The position numbers and the translations under genes are program-made. A stretch of 64,000 nt of DNA from Panulirus ornatus. Its lineage: Eukaryota > Arthropoda > Malacostraca > Decapoda > Palinuridae. The notes under the pieces were generated by a model. That model was not told the origin of the DNA and did not search any database. It worked only from the letters and a program-made list of their open reading frames with translations. The stretch covers positions 77,792,613 through 77,856,612 of the forward strand of contig NC_092225.1 in assembly GCF_036320965.1 (NCBI RefSeq). Reading direction: 5' to 3'. Shown piece by piece: positions 34,103 to 44,525 of this stretch. Positions within the stretch are counted from its first letter, which is position 1. Every line of letters starts with the position of its first letter.

Positions 34103-34182
34103 TACGGGGAGAGAATTTTACAACTCGTGTTGCCTCGTCTCTTAATCTGGTATGTATACCATGTCGCAACCTTTTGTATACG
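34103..34182 (+). repeat. Dispersed repeat family I, copy 1
   Basis: TTACGGGGAGAGAATTTTAC, then CTCGTGTTGCCTCGTCTCTT and GTATGTATACCATGTC. The same order occurs at 55,444-55,522. Both copies end within 20 bp of a dinucleotide array ((CA)n here, (TA)n there). Confidence 0.75.
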
Positions 34183-34183
34183 C

Positions 34184-34224
<41 letters not shown>

Positions 34225-34225
34225 C
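34183..34225. repeat. (CA)n microsatellite
   Basis: About 21 units with one AAA interruption. Confidence 0.96.
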
Positions 34226-34449
34226 CCCAGCTTACGCAGGTACCGCGTCCGTTGGCAAGTGTGTTCCTGTCTTGTACACCAGGTATCTCACGGCGAGGTC
34301 ATTACATATGGACCAGACTTGTGCTGTTCTGTACCTGAGTGGATTTTTGAGGTTGAGGTGTCTGAGGTCAGGGTCAAGGGTTTTTTGCGTTGTAGGAAAA
34401 TAGTATGTGAAGACTTCTTCATTGGATGTGGACCAAGGTTATACCAGAA

Positions 34450-34767
34450 ATTATTTTTCTTGCTTGTTCGCCGTTTCCCGCGTGAGCATGTTAGCGCTAG
34501 GAACGGCATTCACTCACCTCCACTCTCCAGCTGTCATGTGCGATGCACCGAAAGCAGAGCCCCCTATCCACAACCAGGCCCTACACACCTTTCCATGGTT
34601 TTCCCCGAACCCTTCACGCACCCTTGTTCAGTCCGTTGACAACACGTCGGCCCCTATATACCATATCTTTCCGATTCCCTCTTTCCCGTGCTCCACTTTT
34701 CACCCTTCTCCATGGTCATTCCCCGACCACTCAAAATCTTTTTCGCTCCATTCTTCCATTTTCAGTA

Positions 34768-34769
<2 letters not shown>
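34450..34769 (-). mobile_element. Family A LINE relic: tail and ORF end
   Basis: Bottom-strand copy of the family A 3' end. The tail part lies at about 34,460-34,600 (TTTCCATGGTTTTCCCC corresponds to TTTCCATGGTTTACCCC at 37,498). The ORF end lies at 34,630-34,769, where CCATGGTCATTCCCCGACCA and AAAATCTTTTTCGCTCCATT match CCTGCATGTTCAGGCCCCGA and AAAATCTTTTTCACTCCATC at 37,613-37,657. It is truncated on the 5' side exactly at a (TA)n array, like the young copies, although its divergence marks it as older. Confidence 0.75.

Positions 34770-34829
<60 letters not shown>
34770..34829. repeat. (TA)n microsatellite
   Basis: About 30 TA units at the 5' truncation point of the family A relic. Confidence 0.97.
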
Positions 34830-34831
<2 letters not shown>

Positions 34832-36306
34832 TTGGGTGTCGTGGTCAAAGGTTCATGTTTCCACGTGGTGGACACTAAAATTCATCTGGAGACTTAGTGA
34901 TTGACTGCTGACCAAACCATTTCCGGAAACACATCAGAACGAAATTCTGCATCGGATGCTGGAGGTGTGCCAGAGGTCAAGGTCCACTGCACTAATTGGC
35001 TATTAAATCACCGTGGACAGAAAGGTAGGAGGACTGGGTCGGTGGATCCGGATCAAAAAGATATCTCAGAAACTTCACACAGAGTTCCACGTTTGTGTGG
35101 GCTTTGGAGGATGTTCGGTTAAAGGCCAAAATCACAAGATGACATTCACGTCCCGGGGGGGGGGGTGTCAGAATCATGTGCAAGGGGTTTAGCGTTTTAC
35201 GTTCATTGTGTTTTGTTGGTGTTTATTATGGCGTTGGTTATCATGATGTTGGTTACAATGGTTGTTATAAGGATGGATGGTATGGCTGGGGTTGTTATGG
35301 TTGCTCGTGAGGTGGTGATTGTTGTCAGTGTGGTTGTTATGGTTGTTTTAGCCCTATTATTACGGTGGTTGTTCTGAGTGTTATTGTTCTCAATTTATCT
35401 ATCATAGCGACCGACATAACACGGTAAAACATACCGCAGTCCAGGTCTTCTTGGTTAAATGGAAAAATGGTAAGAGAAAAGGAATATAGCAATTAATGAG
35501 GGTTCTGCGAGTGTGTGTAGACCTGACTGTTAGAGGTAGAGAGGCTGTGGTAACAAGGGAGGACGAAAAGGGGGAAGGATTTCCACTGCTCAGTTGTTCA
35601 CACAAAGGAGGTAAAGTAACGGTTGGTCCTCGAGTGGCCGGTCTCCACACACAAACTGTGGGAAGCAGCAGCCAGACGCGTATCTCATGTGACAAGCCCT
35701 GGGGTTGCGGGGGACGTGCAGACAGCTCACGGGAACAACAGACAAAGTAATACCTGTAGACAAGGAGAGGGCAGCACCATCGCGGCGGCCAGAAATGGAT
35801 GAGTGGAGAGAGAGGTTACGCCTGGAGAATTAATGAGGCGCAAGGCTTTTGATTCGACCTTCGGCTGATAGAGAGGAAGCGCCAGCCCAGACATGCGAGC
35901 AGTTCCCAACACCGAGGAGGGTAAAACTGCTGGTATGAAACAGATGCCAACAAGAAAAATGATCACCGTGTCTATACAACACTTACAACTCCTAGGAAGA
36001 TGATTGTGGTGAGGGACGTCGGGGTTGTGGGTTATGGTAATCACTGTAGTGGTGATCTCAGGCAGCTTGACTGCCCCATCAGTGGTGTGAGGCAGCTCGA
36101 GTGCTCACCGCTGGTCTCAGACGGTTAACATTCCTGTGGCCAGACAGACATCATCAGGGCTGCGATTCCGGACAGTCCATAAATTAGCGTTGTGTTTTCC
36201 GCCAGTGTTTAATTTTCAGAGATAATGGTATCCCGGGTAACGATCTGTGTAATGAGACAGCGAATACTGGCTGCAGTAAGTCTGGGAACATGGAGGACAT
36301 AAAGAT

Positions 36307-36309
<3 letters not shown>
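34830..36309. other. Long spacer, partly GTTATG-rich
   Basis: 35,205-35,390 has loose reiterations of GTTGGTTATCATGATG and GGTTGTTATGG words. A G run of 11-12 sits at 35,155-35,166. The rest is featureless. Confidence 0.4.
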
Positions 36310-36349
<40 letters not shown>

Positions 36350-36361
36350 ACACACACACAC

Positions 36362-36423
<62 letters not shown>

Positions 36424-36424
36424 A

Positions 36425-36488
<64 letters not shown>
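36310..36488. repeat. (CA)n microsatellite, longest in window
   Basis: About 180 bp of CA with three single-base interruptions (ATACAC, ACGCAC and a CACCAC phase change). Confidence 0.97.
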
Positions 36489-36490
<2 letters not shown>

Positions 36491-36769
36491 CTTCGAGAGA
36501 CATAGGGATAGAGCAACCAGAGGATGAACATGAAATTAAGCAAGAAACTTCTTTAAAAAGATGTAGAGAAGTACTTTTAAAGTATAGGAGTTGTGGATGA
36601 ATGAATTACAATCACTGAGGACATGGTTAAGGTAGACAGCATACATTAATCTAAAGAAATATGGTAGTAGAGAATATTTAGCAGATGGGGCCCCACGGTT
36701 ATAAAGTTCCCTCCCCACACGGTACAGTCAGGCAATCACAAGCAAGTGATTGCACTCTTCCAAGGAAGA

Positions 36770-37279
36770 CCTGAATAACAACTTCTAAAGTATTTTCACC
36801 GTGGATGACACTGTAGCCCCATCACTAGTGAGACTGGATGGGGAGAGCGGTTTTAGAAAACATTGAGATGTCTGAAAAAAGACATTAACAGAGTACGAAA
36901 GGTCTTGGCCTATATAAGTTTCATGGTCCAGATGAAAGTTCACCTTATGTGCTGCAGACGTGTGCAGATCAGCGAGATAAACCTCTTGACAGTCTAGTTC
37001 GACATGTTGCTAGAGGGAGGCAGGGTGCCAAGGGAGCGGAAAAAAGTCGAACATCATACCTGTCTTGTAAGAAGGGAGACCGGGAGCAGACCCGTCACCC
37101 TGACGAGTGTGCTCTGCATGGTCGTGGAAGAGATCGTTGAAGAGCAAACAGATGACTCGTTACCGAGATGATATGAGCTAAGATGATAGACGGCATACGG
37201 TTCTAGGGAAAGCAGGTCATTTGTAGCAAACCTCTTAGATTTCTACGAGAGAGTGGGCTCTGTCTTGGACAAAAGGGAA

Positions 37280-37280
<1 letters not shown>
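36770..37280 (+). mobile_element. Family B LINE fragment, RT N-terminal part
   Basis: The top strand, with frame changes, reads DDTVAPSLVRL (about 36,808), YVLQTCADQRDKPLDSLVRH (about 36,940-37,000), SNIIPVL followed by EGRPGADPS (about 37,050-37,100), and finally LDFYERVGSVLDKREG at 37,230-37,282. The order and spacing fit the family B RT entry (PYVLQTCADQLAKPL, NIIPVYKKGDR, NLLDFYERVGSVLDKREGWVD). The fragment stops where motif A should follow and a (TA)n array plus an inverted family A LINE begin. It is the only family B copy on the top strand here. Confidence 0.75.

Positions 37281-37359
<79 letters not shown>
37281..37359. repeat. (TA)n microsatellite at family A 3' end
   Basis: About 39 TA units, then T11 (the complement of the A tract of the inverted tail). 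Confidence 0.97.
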
Positions 37360-37367
<8 letters not shown>

Positions 37368-38662
37368 TTTGCTTTGTCGCTGTCTTCCGCGTTTGCGAGG
37401 TAGCGCATGGAAACAGACGAAAGAAATGGCCCAACCCACCCCCATACACATGTATATACATACGTCCACACACGCAAATATACATACCTACACAGCTTTC
37501 CATGGTTTACCCCAGACGCTTCACATGCCCCGATTCAATCCACTGACAGCACGTCAACCCCGGTATACCACATCGCTCCAATTCACTCTATTCCTTGCCC
37601 TCCTTTCACCCTCCTGCATGTTCAGGCCCCGATCACACAAAATCTTTTTCACTCCATCTTTCCACCTCCAATTTGGTCTCCCTCTTCTCCTCGTTCCCTC
37701 CACCTCCGACACATATATCCTCTTGGTCAATCTTTCCTCACTCATTCTCTCCATGTGCCCAAACCATTTCAAAACACCCTCTTCTGCTCTCTCAACCACG
37801 CTCTTTTTATTTCCACACATCTCTCTTACCCTTACGTTACTTACTCGATCAAACCACCTCACACCACACATTGTCCTCAAACATCTCATTTCCAGCACAT
37901 CCATCCTCCTGCGCACAACTCTATCCATAGCCCACGCCTCGCAACCATACAACATTGTTGGAACCACTATTCCTTCAAACATACCCATTTTTGCTTTCCG
38001 AGATAATGTTCTCGACTTCCACACATTCTTCAAGGCTCCCAGAATTTTCGCCCCCTCCCCCACCCTATGATCCACTTCCGCTTCCATGGTTCCATCCGCT
38101 GCCAGATCCACTCCCAGATATCTAAAACACTTCACTTCCTCCAGTTTTTCTCCATTCAAACTCACCTCCCAATTGACTTGACCCTCAACCCTACTGTACC
38201 TAATAACCGTGCTCTTATTCACATTTACTCTTAACTTTCTTCTTTCACACACTTTACCAAACTCAGTCACCAGCTTCTGCAGTTTCTCACATGAATCAGC
38301 CACCAGCGCTGTATCATCAGCGAACAACAACTGACTCACTTCCCAAGCTCTCTCATCCCCAACAGACTTCTTACTTGCCCCTCTTTCCAAAACTCTTGCA
38401 TTCACCTCCCTAACAACCCCATCCATAAACAAATTAAACAACCATGGAGACATCACACACCCCTGCCGCAAACCTACATTCACTGAGAACCAATCACTTT
38501 CCTCTCTTCCTACACGTACACATGCCTTACATCCTCGATAAAAACTTTTCACTGCTTCTAACAACTCGCCTCCCACACCATATATTCTTAATACCTTCCA
38601 CACAGCATCTCTATCAACTCTATCATATGCCTTCTCCAGATCCATAAATGCTACATACAAAT

Positions 38663-38664
<2 letters not shown>
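37360..38664 (-). mobile_element. Family A RTE-like LINE, best copy
   Basis: Bottom-strand element of about 1.3 kb: RT-containing ORF part at 38,664-37,554, 3' tail at 37,553-37,371 with the hairpin core near 37,372-37,404, A11, then (TA)n. The 5' end is truncated precisely at another (TA)n array (38,665-38,706), beyond which lies an oppositely oriented tail core. The open frame and near identity with the copies at 15 and 55.6 kb indicate recent activity of the family. Endonuclease and N-terminal RT are missing, so this copy cannot move by itself. No target-site duplication can be recognised because both flanks are TA repeats. Confidence 0.88.
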
Positions 38665-38708
<44 letters not shown>

Positions 38709-38738
38709 TTTCGTCTGTTTCCTTGCGCTACCTCGCAA
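37554..38738 (-). CDS. Partial reverse transcriptase ORF of family A LINE
   Basis: An open frame of 394 codons. Residues 1-24 are spurious: they are read from an oppositely oriented tail core ([10 protein letters not shown]) and the TA array (YIYIY). True element protein starts at about residue 25. Motif A is [14 protein letters not shown] (catalytic D at about 33), motif B is [20 protein letters not shown] (about 88-107), and the catalytic box is [13 protein letters not shown] (FADD at 139-142). The thumb segment is [14 protein letters not shown], followed by a C-terminal region with [20 protein letters not shown] and [20 protein letters not shown], ending at [10 protein letters not shown]. 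The enzyme would copy element RNA at a nicked target. All three catalytic aspartates survive, but the N-terminal part of the fingers and the endonuclease are missing. RTE-like assignment rests on the C-terminal GH--RM---R basic pattern and the LRQGCVMSP motif. Confidence 0.88.
38665..38706. repeat. (TA)n array at 5' truncation of family A copy
   Basis: 21 TA units between the truncated ORF and the inverted solo tail core. Confidence 0.97.
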
Positions 38739-38757
38739 ACGCGGGAGACAGCGACAA

Positions 38758-38776
<19 letters not shown>
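38707..38776 (+). mobile_element. Solo family A tail core, opposite orientation
   Basis: TTCTTTCGTCTGTTTCCTTG, then GCGCTACCTCGCAAACGCGG and GAGACAGCGAC, then about 21 A. It is only the last 50 bp or so of the tail and lies on the top strand while its neighbour is on the bottom strand. It is followed by (TA)n. Confidence 0.9.

Positions 38777-38847
<71 letters not shown>
38777..38847. repeat. (TA)n microsatellite
   Basis: About 35 TA units after the A tract of the solo tail. Confidence 0.97.
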
Positions 38848-38849
<2 letters not shown>

Positions 38850-39595
38850 CCAGCCTAATCCCCTAGCCCTGAGGGTAATGATGAGAGGGGGAGTTGGAGA
38901 ATGGAGGGGCTAACAGGTGTGTTGGCTGTGAATCGATCCTCTACCTAGTTCACATCTCATACTTGAGCCCAGCGACCCATAAGTGGCGACACTGATCATA
39001 ATTCCACCACGGGAACTGGGAGTGATCCCCTGACGAGATCATCTCTCTCACGTCCGTGTGGCAGGGCTGTGTATCGGCGTGCCTCTGTCTATGGCATGGT
39101 TACAGTCTGCTGTCAGCCTCGGTCGTCATACACTGGTCGGCTTTCAGCAAGGTTTACATCGTGGGAATGACGGCTTCCTTCGTGCTTATGTTTGTGTGGT
39201 GAAGGATTCCTTGCTGTGTGCACCAAACTGTGGCTGACACAGGAGTGCACTGTGAGGTGAAATCTTCTTTCTAAACTGTTGCTTATGTGTAGATTATGTT
39301 TTTTTTTTTTGTGTTTGCTGTATCTTTGATTGCTTCTCTGACGGAAAGGTTGCCTGAAGGTTAATGTTGTTGCTGTGTTTGTCTGGTGGTTATGGCGGTC
39401 GTAACGCGAAGGTTGGGGAGTTGCCTGTAATAGCAGCAAGGCACGAGGGTTGGTGAACACCTTTTCACCGCAGCACAGTACGAGGGATAGTGTACAGGTT
39501 ATCGCAGCAGTGCGCCACAAAAGTGATGAGCAATTCAACATAGCTAGACTGCACAAAACGTGTCTGACATGTTGTTCCCAGTAGCAGCACAGAAC
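38848..39595. other. Unassigned spacer
   Basis: A 147-codon bottom-strand frame (39,113-39,556) begins with a hydrophobic stretch but has no recognisable domain. I see no continuation of the family B fragment that was interrupted at 37,280. Confidence 0.35.
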
Positions 39596-40135
39596 GAGAC
39601 ATAGCTACCAGCATCATGTGCCCAACAGCAGGAGGAGACGAGACATAGCCAGCATCTTGTCCACACTAGCAGGAGACGAGACATAGCCAGCATCATGTGC
39701 CCAACAACAGGAGGCGAGACATAGCCAGCATCATGTGCCCAACAACAGGAGACGAGACATAGCCAGCATCATGTGCCCAACAACAGGAGACGAGACATAG
39801 CCAGCATCATGTGCTCAACAACAGGAGACGAGACATAGCCAGCATCATGTGCCCAACAACAGGAGACGAGACATAGCCAGCATCATGTGCCCAACAACAG
39901 GAGACGAGACATAGCCAGCATCATGTGCTCAACAACAGGAGACGAGACATAGCCAGCATCATGTGCCCAACAACAGGAGACGAGACATAGCCAGCATCAT
40001 GTGCCCAACAACAGGAGACGAGACATAGCCAGCATCATGTGCTCAACAACAGGAGACGAGACATAGCCAGCATCATGTGCTCAACAACAGGAGACGAGAC
40101 ATAGCCAGCATCTTGTCCACAGCAGCAGGAGCAGC
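39596..40135. repeat. 38-bp minisatellite, about 14 copies
   Basis: The unit of 38 bp is GACATAGCCAGCATCATGTG followed by CCCAACAACAGGAGACGA. Main variants are TGCTCAACA for TGCCCAACA. The first three units and the last one share CATCTTGTCCACA or GTGCCCAACAGCAGG forms and differ in length, marking the array edges. Confidence 0.95.
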
Positions 40136-40514
40136 AGCACACATGGAGCAGGCATGGAGGAGCGTGAGGCTGGAGGTATGTTATTGGACGAGTCTTTCAT
40201 TGACTTGTGTTGGCCATTCCTAGCATTCCAGTGTGGGAGGGAGGGGCTGGGGTCCCGGCGACCGCCACACAGCCTCCACCACCAGGGTACAGGGAGAATC
40301 CCGTCTGTATTTTCTTCCTGCGGCTGAAACCTTTAAAATTCTCCGAGGAATGGTCCCACGACGCTTTTAAAAGCCACCCCTGTACGTCATGAGAATCTTG
40401 ACCACCCCGTAAGTGTACGAACTGTAAGCGGAAAAGCTTCTCTCTGGGCTCCTTGAGTTACAACGCTGTGTTGTTCGACGCATTAATGATGAGTACCGCC
40501 TGGTAGGCCTGGAT

Positions 40515-40517
<3 letters not shown>
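40136..40517. other. Unassigned spacer
   Basis: No recognised feature. A 61-codon frame at 40,207-40,392 lacks support. Confidence 0.4.

Positions 40518-40565
<48 letters not shown>
40518..40565. repeat. (GT)n microsatellite
   Basis: About 22 GT units with one TTG interruption. Confidence 0.96.
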
Positions 40566-40567
<2 letters not shown>

Positions 40568-40749
40568 CAGAACGTCGTAACCTATTCTTCATGGTCACCA
40601 GGAGGACTTTGGGTGTCACACTGAGCCTTCCCTTCTGGCGTGTGTGGTTAGTGGGAAGACAATGGAACTGGTAGGACAGGAGAGAAGGTACAGTCTAGAA
40701 ATGAATGAAAGTTGTTGATCGTGTGGATGTATGGTATAGGCTTTACTCT

Positions 40750-40750
40750 G

Positions 40751-40778
<28 letters not shown>
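40750..40778. repeat. (GT)n microsatellite
   Basis: About 14 GT units. Confidence 0.96.
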
Positions 40779-40781
<3 letters not shown>

Positions 40782-41011
40782 GGGGCTTGCTGAATACGTG
40801 TTTTTTGGTGCCTTATTTATACACTCTTGGCTGAGTAAGGGTATGTAGTGATGTTGTTACTTGTTGGTCTGGGAAAGGAAATTGACCAGGCTAAGCTTTA
40901 TCCATTGTACATGACTGGATGGATGGACGATTGGATGGGCCTCCTCTTAGGAATTATTTCCAGGGTTAAGAGAGGAAAGGGCTATACTGCGCTTCTCCAT
41001 ATTTATTATTG

Positions 41012-41160
41012 ACTTGATTTATGCTAATATCCCCGAAAATATATTGTGCATCCAATGCTCCCATCCTGTGATCTGTAGAACAGAAAGGTTACAGAGGTCA
41101 CTAAGGGTGTTTGGTAGACTCTTTTGCGTAGATATTCATGGCTAAATTTGTTACAAAATG
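41012..41160 (+). repeat. Dispersed repeat family G, copy 3 (diverged)
   Basis: TGACTTGATTTATGCTAATA, CCATCCTGTGATCTGTAGAA and AGGTTACAGAGGTCACTAAG follow the order of the 18.9 and 25.0 kb copies with many substitutions. The extension GTAGATATTCATGG resembles GTGGATATTACATAGG of copy 2. Confidence 0.65.
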
Positions 41161-41277
41161 GGTTCATTGGTTATGCTAACAAGTCTTTCATATAACACCA
41201 AAAGCTCCAACAACCCAGCCAGTCCTCAGGTACCCTACCATAACCCATGTTGGGTTATATTAATACAACTGCGGTTG
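41161..41277. other. Unassigned spacer
   Basis: Nothing recognised. Confidence 0.3.
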
Positions 41278-41297
41278 GGTTAGGTTAGGTTAGGTTT
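41278..41297. repeat. Interstitial (TTAGG)n telomere-type run
   Basis: GGTTAGGTTAGGTTAGGTTT: about four TTAGG units, the ancestral arthropod telomere motif. Far too short to be a telomere end. It is either an interstitial remnant or part of the AACCT-rich spacer type also seen at 45.4 and 60.8 kb. Confidence 0.8.
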
Positions 41298-42708
41298 GGG
41301 AAGCTGCTTCGTGATTTATATGCTGTCTACATACAACTACAGAGTCGACAGAACGTGTTGATCATTCGTAAGACTTGCACGATAAATGATGGTCAATGAC
41401 CAAGTCCTGACGCCTGCTGGAAATCCTGATACTCCACAACTTATTTCCATAATGTCTGACCATAAATTGGTAAGGCAAAAAACCGGCCAAAGTCATGGCC
41501 TTTATGTAACCTTGTTAAGACTTTGCCATTATTAGATACCTGATGTGTCATCCCACTAGATCCTGCTAGACTTACAGTGGCTTGCAACCTCTGCCGCTAG
41601 ATATTGTCTTCAGTATTTCTCACAACGTCGTATTGGTGAATTATTCTTCCCATCTATTTCACGGTAGCGCATATATGTTACACGAACGTACATACCATTT
41701 GGTTCATCCTAACCTAACACACTCCCATCCCTGATACAACCCGTGGTTCAACCTGACAAAGCATATCACACACTAATGCACCATACACAACACCTTAAAA
41801 TGTCACCTCACCTAATGATACAGAATATCGAACATATTTAACATACCGCACACTTCCATCTAATACATAGCATACTCCCTTCAGATGCACTATACTTTCC
41901 CTCCAGAACATTGCACTCTTCACTCTGTACTGGTGTTTCTCAATCTTTCCCTGGGTCTGGTAACCATGTAAGTAACTGATGTCTGCAGCCCAGGTCTTCT
42001 CGATCCATTATTCTTCCCTCGTCTTTCTTCATCAGACTGTCATAGCTGTACAGTATATACAATGTGGCGGCAACCAATAGCAAAGGTCGTTGCGAGAGCT
42101 CATCTCTTAAGATCATGAATCACTGGGACTCCACAAGATTTTTCTGATTACTACAGAATTTCGCGGGCTCCGTGGAGGATGATCGCGAAACCTTAATGCA
42201 CCTTAATGCACCATACTGACCAGCTGGAAGAGTAGATACATGCTAGTTATTTAGGTTTGGCTTAGTAGGCGTATCAACATCCATCCACAGTTTGGTACTT
42301 GTATCGTGTGACATTATAGTGACAAATTCACAGGAGCCACAGTGTCAGGTGGTTGACGCTGCTATGCCCTCAGCACTACTGTGTCACGAGCACGCCACGG
42401 TCTTCGTGGTTGAGCAGCGACGGTAGCACCGTCTTCCTCCGTGACATCCCTGTTGTTCCGAGCCTCGGGAGTGTTGCTTATATAAACGAGGTGAAAGATC
42501 AGCAAGAGCTGCAGTGTTTGTCAGCACCGGTTGATGGAGTCTGACCAGCCGTGTGACGGAGGCAGTGATCTGTATCCCGACTTTACGCTGGTGGATTGAA
42601 CTCTTGTCGAGCACCTGTTACTTGTGCCAGCCGAGGTAGAGTTCTTATGGTAGATGTCAGATGTAATGTTGGTGTAATCCCCTACCGGTAACAGACAACT
42701 AATATTTA

Positions 42709-42714
<6 letters not shown>
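41298..42714. other. Long spacer without recognised feature
   Basis: AT-rich on the left; 41,690-41,890 is loosely rich in CCTAAC, ACATAC and CACAC words. No gene or RNA seen. Confidence 0.4.

Positions 42715-42782
<68 letters not shown>
42715..42782. repeat. (TA)n microsatellite
   Basis: About 34 TA units, 180 bp from the 3' end of a diverged family A LINE. Confidence 0.97.
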
Positions 42783-42787
<5 letters not shown>

Positions 42788-42969
42788 CAAGCAAGCAAAT
42801 ATGATGGGTACACGGGCCTTTCAGGTTGTCCTTAAAGCTGGATGACCTCCCTTCAAAGCGATGAGGCGTAGGACACTGGAGGTCCGGAGCCAATACGTCC
42901 GGAGGTATGTTTGCTGCTTCAGATCGTACTCTGTCATTTGTCTGTATCGATACAAAAACCTGCATCCCC

Positions 42970-44405
42970 TTTTTTTTTCTTGCTTCTTCGCCGTTTTCCT
43001 CGTTACGAGATAGTGCCAGGAACAGATGAAGAGTGATTTCATTGGCTCACATTCACCCTCTGGCTGTCATTTATAATGCATCGAAACTGCTAAGACCCCT
43101 TTATTCACAGCGAAGTGTCACAGACCTTTCCTTTGTTTTTCGCTGAACGATTCTTATGCCCTTGTTCAGCCCACTAACAGTACGTCGCACTCTATTTACC
43201 ATTTTGCTCCAATTCGCTCTATCTCGTGCACATCTCGCACCCTCCTGCATGTTCAGATCCCGGTCACTCAAAGCATCTTTCACTCCATCCTTCTGCCTCC
43301 TCCTCGGTGTCCCCATTCTCTTTTTTCCCTCCGCTTCCGACTTGTATACCCTCTTATTCAACTTCTCCTCACTCAGTCCTCTCCATTTGTACAAACTATA
43401 TCGGCACTCCTTCAGCTCTGTCATACATACTCTTCTTACTTCCACACCTCAATTTCATCCTATTAGGTCTTACTCAATGAACACTCCTCATACTACACAT
43501 TGTCCCTAAATGATTAATTTTCAACACTTCCACCCTACTCTATACTTTTTTAATCTATGAGCCACACCTAACGTCCATACAAGACCGTCGGGACTGCTGT
43601 ACCATCAAACATACCCATCTTTGCCCTTACTGGCAGTGACCTCTCCTTCCACACATTCCTCAATGGACCCTGGACCTTAGCCCTGTGACCGACCCCATTC
43701 CTTGCTTCAGCTTCCATAGTTCCATCCGCTGCCATATCCACTCCCTGGTGTCTAAAGCACTCCTTCTCCTCCTCCTCCTCCAAGTTCTCTCCATTCAAGC
43801 TCACAGTGCTGCCAGCCCGTCACTGTACACTGCTAAACTTCACAAGTCTTTTTATTCTCATTAACTCTCAACTTTCTCCATTCTTACGCTCTTCCAAACT
43901 CAGAAACCGGCCTCTGCAGTTTCTCAGTCGAGTCTGTCACCAGAGCTGAGGCATCAGCAAACAACATCTGACTTATCTCTCAACCCCCAACCCAGACAGA
44001 CTGTAGTCTGCCTCTCTCCAGGACCCTTCCTTGGGGAGAAAAGATGGGTTGGACAGAAGAATATGAAACTTTGAAATGGAAGAGAGAGGGAGAGTTAAAG
44101 AGTATATATAGGTGTATGGCATGGTGTTGTTTATTGTGAGGGAGAGGAGAGAACGTAGCGAACGTCGTCTAAGCCAATCATTGTTCATTGTGTACATCGG
44201 TGGATGGCTGGATGGAGGCTCCTTCAGAGCTTGGCGGCTCCGTGGCAACCATGTTTTTATTGCTGTCAGGGTCTTGGACATGTTTATAGTTTGTGCCCCA
44301 CTCACCCTCCTGTCTCCCTTGATAAAGATCTCTTCACTGCTTCTTATAGCTTCTCTCCCCCACACTATTTATTCTTCGTAACACATTCCGCACGTACTGT
44401 ATCTT
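42970..44405 (-). mobile_element. Family A LINE, old copy with internal insertion or replacement
   Basis: Bottom strand. The tail is at about 42,970-43,190, with hairpin core variant CTCGTAACGAGG on the bottom strand at about 43,000-43,011. The ORF end is at 43,190-43,520 (AEGKKRMGTPRRRQKDGVKD, SDRDLNMQEGARCARDRANW), the middle at 43,568-43,804 ([47 protein letters not shown]) and a catalytic-region remnant near 43,940-43,980. At about 44,320-44,400 the sequence resumes with the stretch matching 38,536-38,610 of the best copy (CTTCACTGCTTCTTATAGCT against TTTCACTGCTTCTAACAACT). About 290 bp between 44,030 and 44,320 replaces the 136 bp expected. The copy has frameshifts and many substitutions. 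Confidence 0.75.
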
Positions 44406-44471
44406 CAGATACATAGATTTCTTACTGGAATGTGTTATCTATCTTTCTGAGTCATCTTGTTTCGCTTACCT

Positions 44472-44525
44472 AATTACTGTAATATATTCTGTAGCCAGTC
44501 GAGTCTCCATGTATCATATATCATG
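44472..44525. repeat. Outlying unit of the 46-55 bp repeat
   Basis: TACTGTAATATATTCTGTAG then CCAGTCGAGTCTCCATGTAT, the same unit as in the array at 44,822-45,010 but separated from it by a LINE fragment. Confidence 0.8.

Noticed and set aside
36184..36543. Val/Cys and His/Thr repeat proteins across CA/GT arrays (also at 1.7, 13.6, 25.3, 31.7 and 48.7 kb)
   Set aside because: Dinucleotide arrays are open in all frames by nature.
38715..38738. Start codon and first residues of the 394-codon RT frame as a natural N-terminus
   Set aside because: They are read from an oppositely oriented LINE tail and a TA array, so the true element protein is 5'-truncated.
39113..39556. 147-codon frame with a hydrophobic, signal-peptide-like start
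   Set aside because: The rest is low-information Ser/His/Lys/Asn sequence crossing a poly-T run. No domain, no neighbour support.
39596..40135. CRISPR-like array of regular 38-bp direct repeats (likewise 21.7, 30.9 and 58.8 kb)
   Set aside because: Units are contiguous with no unique spacers, no leader and no cas genes, and the context is eukaryotic. These are minisatellites.
41278..41297. Telomere end
   Set aside because: Only about four TTAGG units, with ordinary sequence on both sides.
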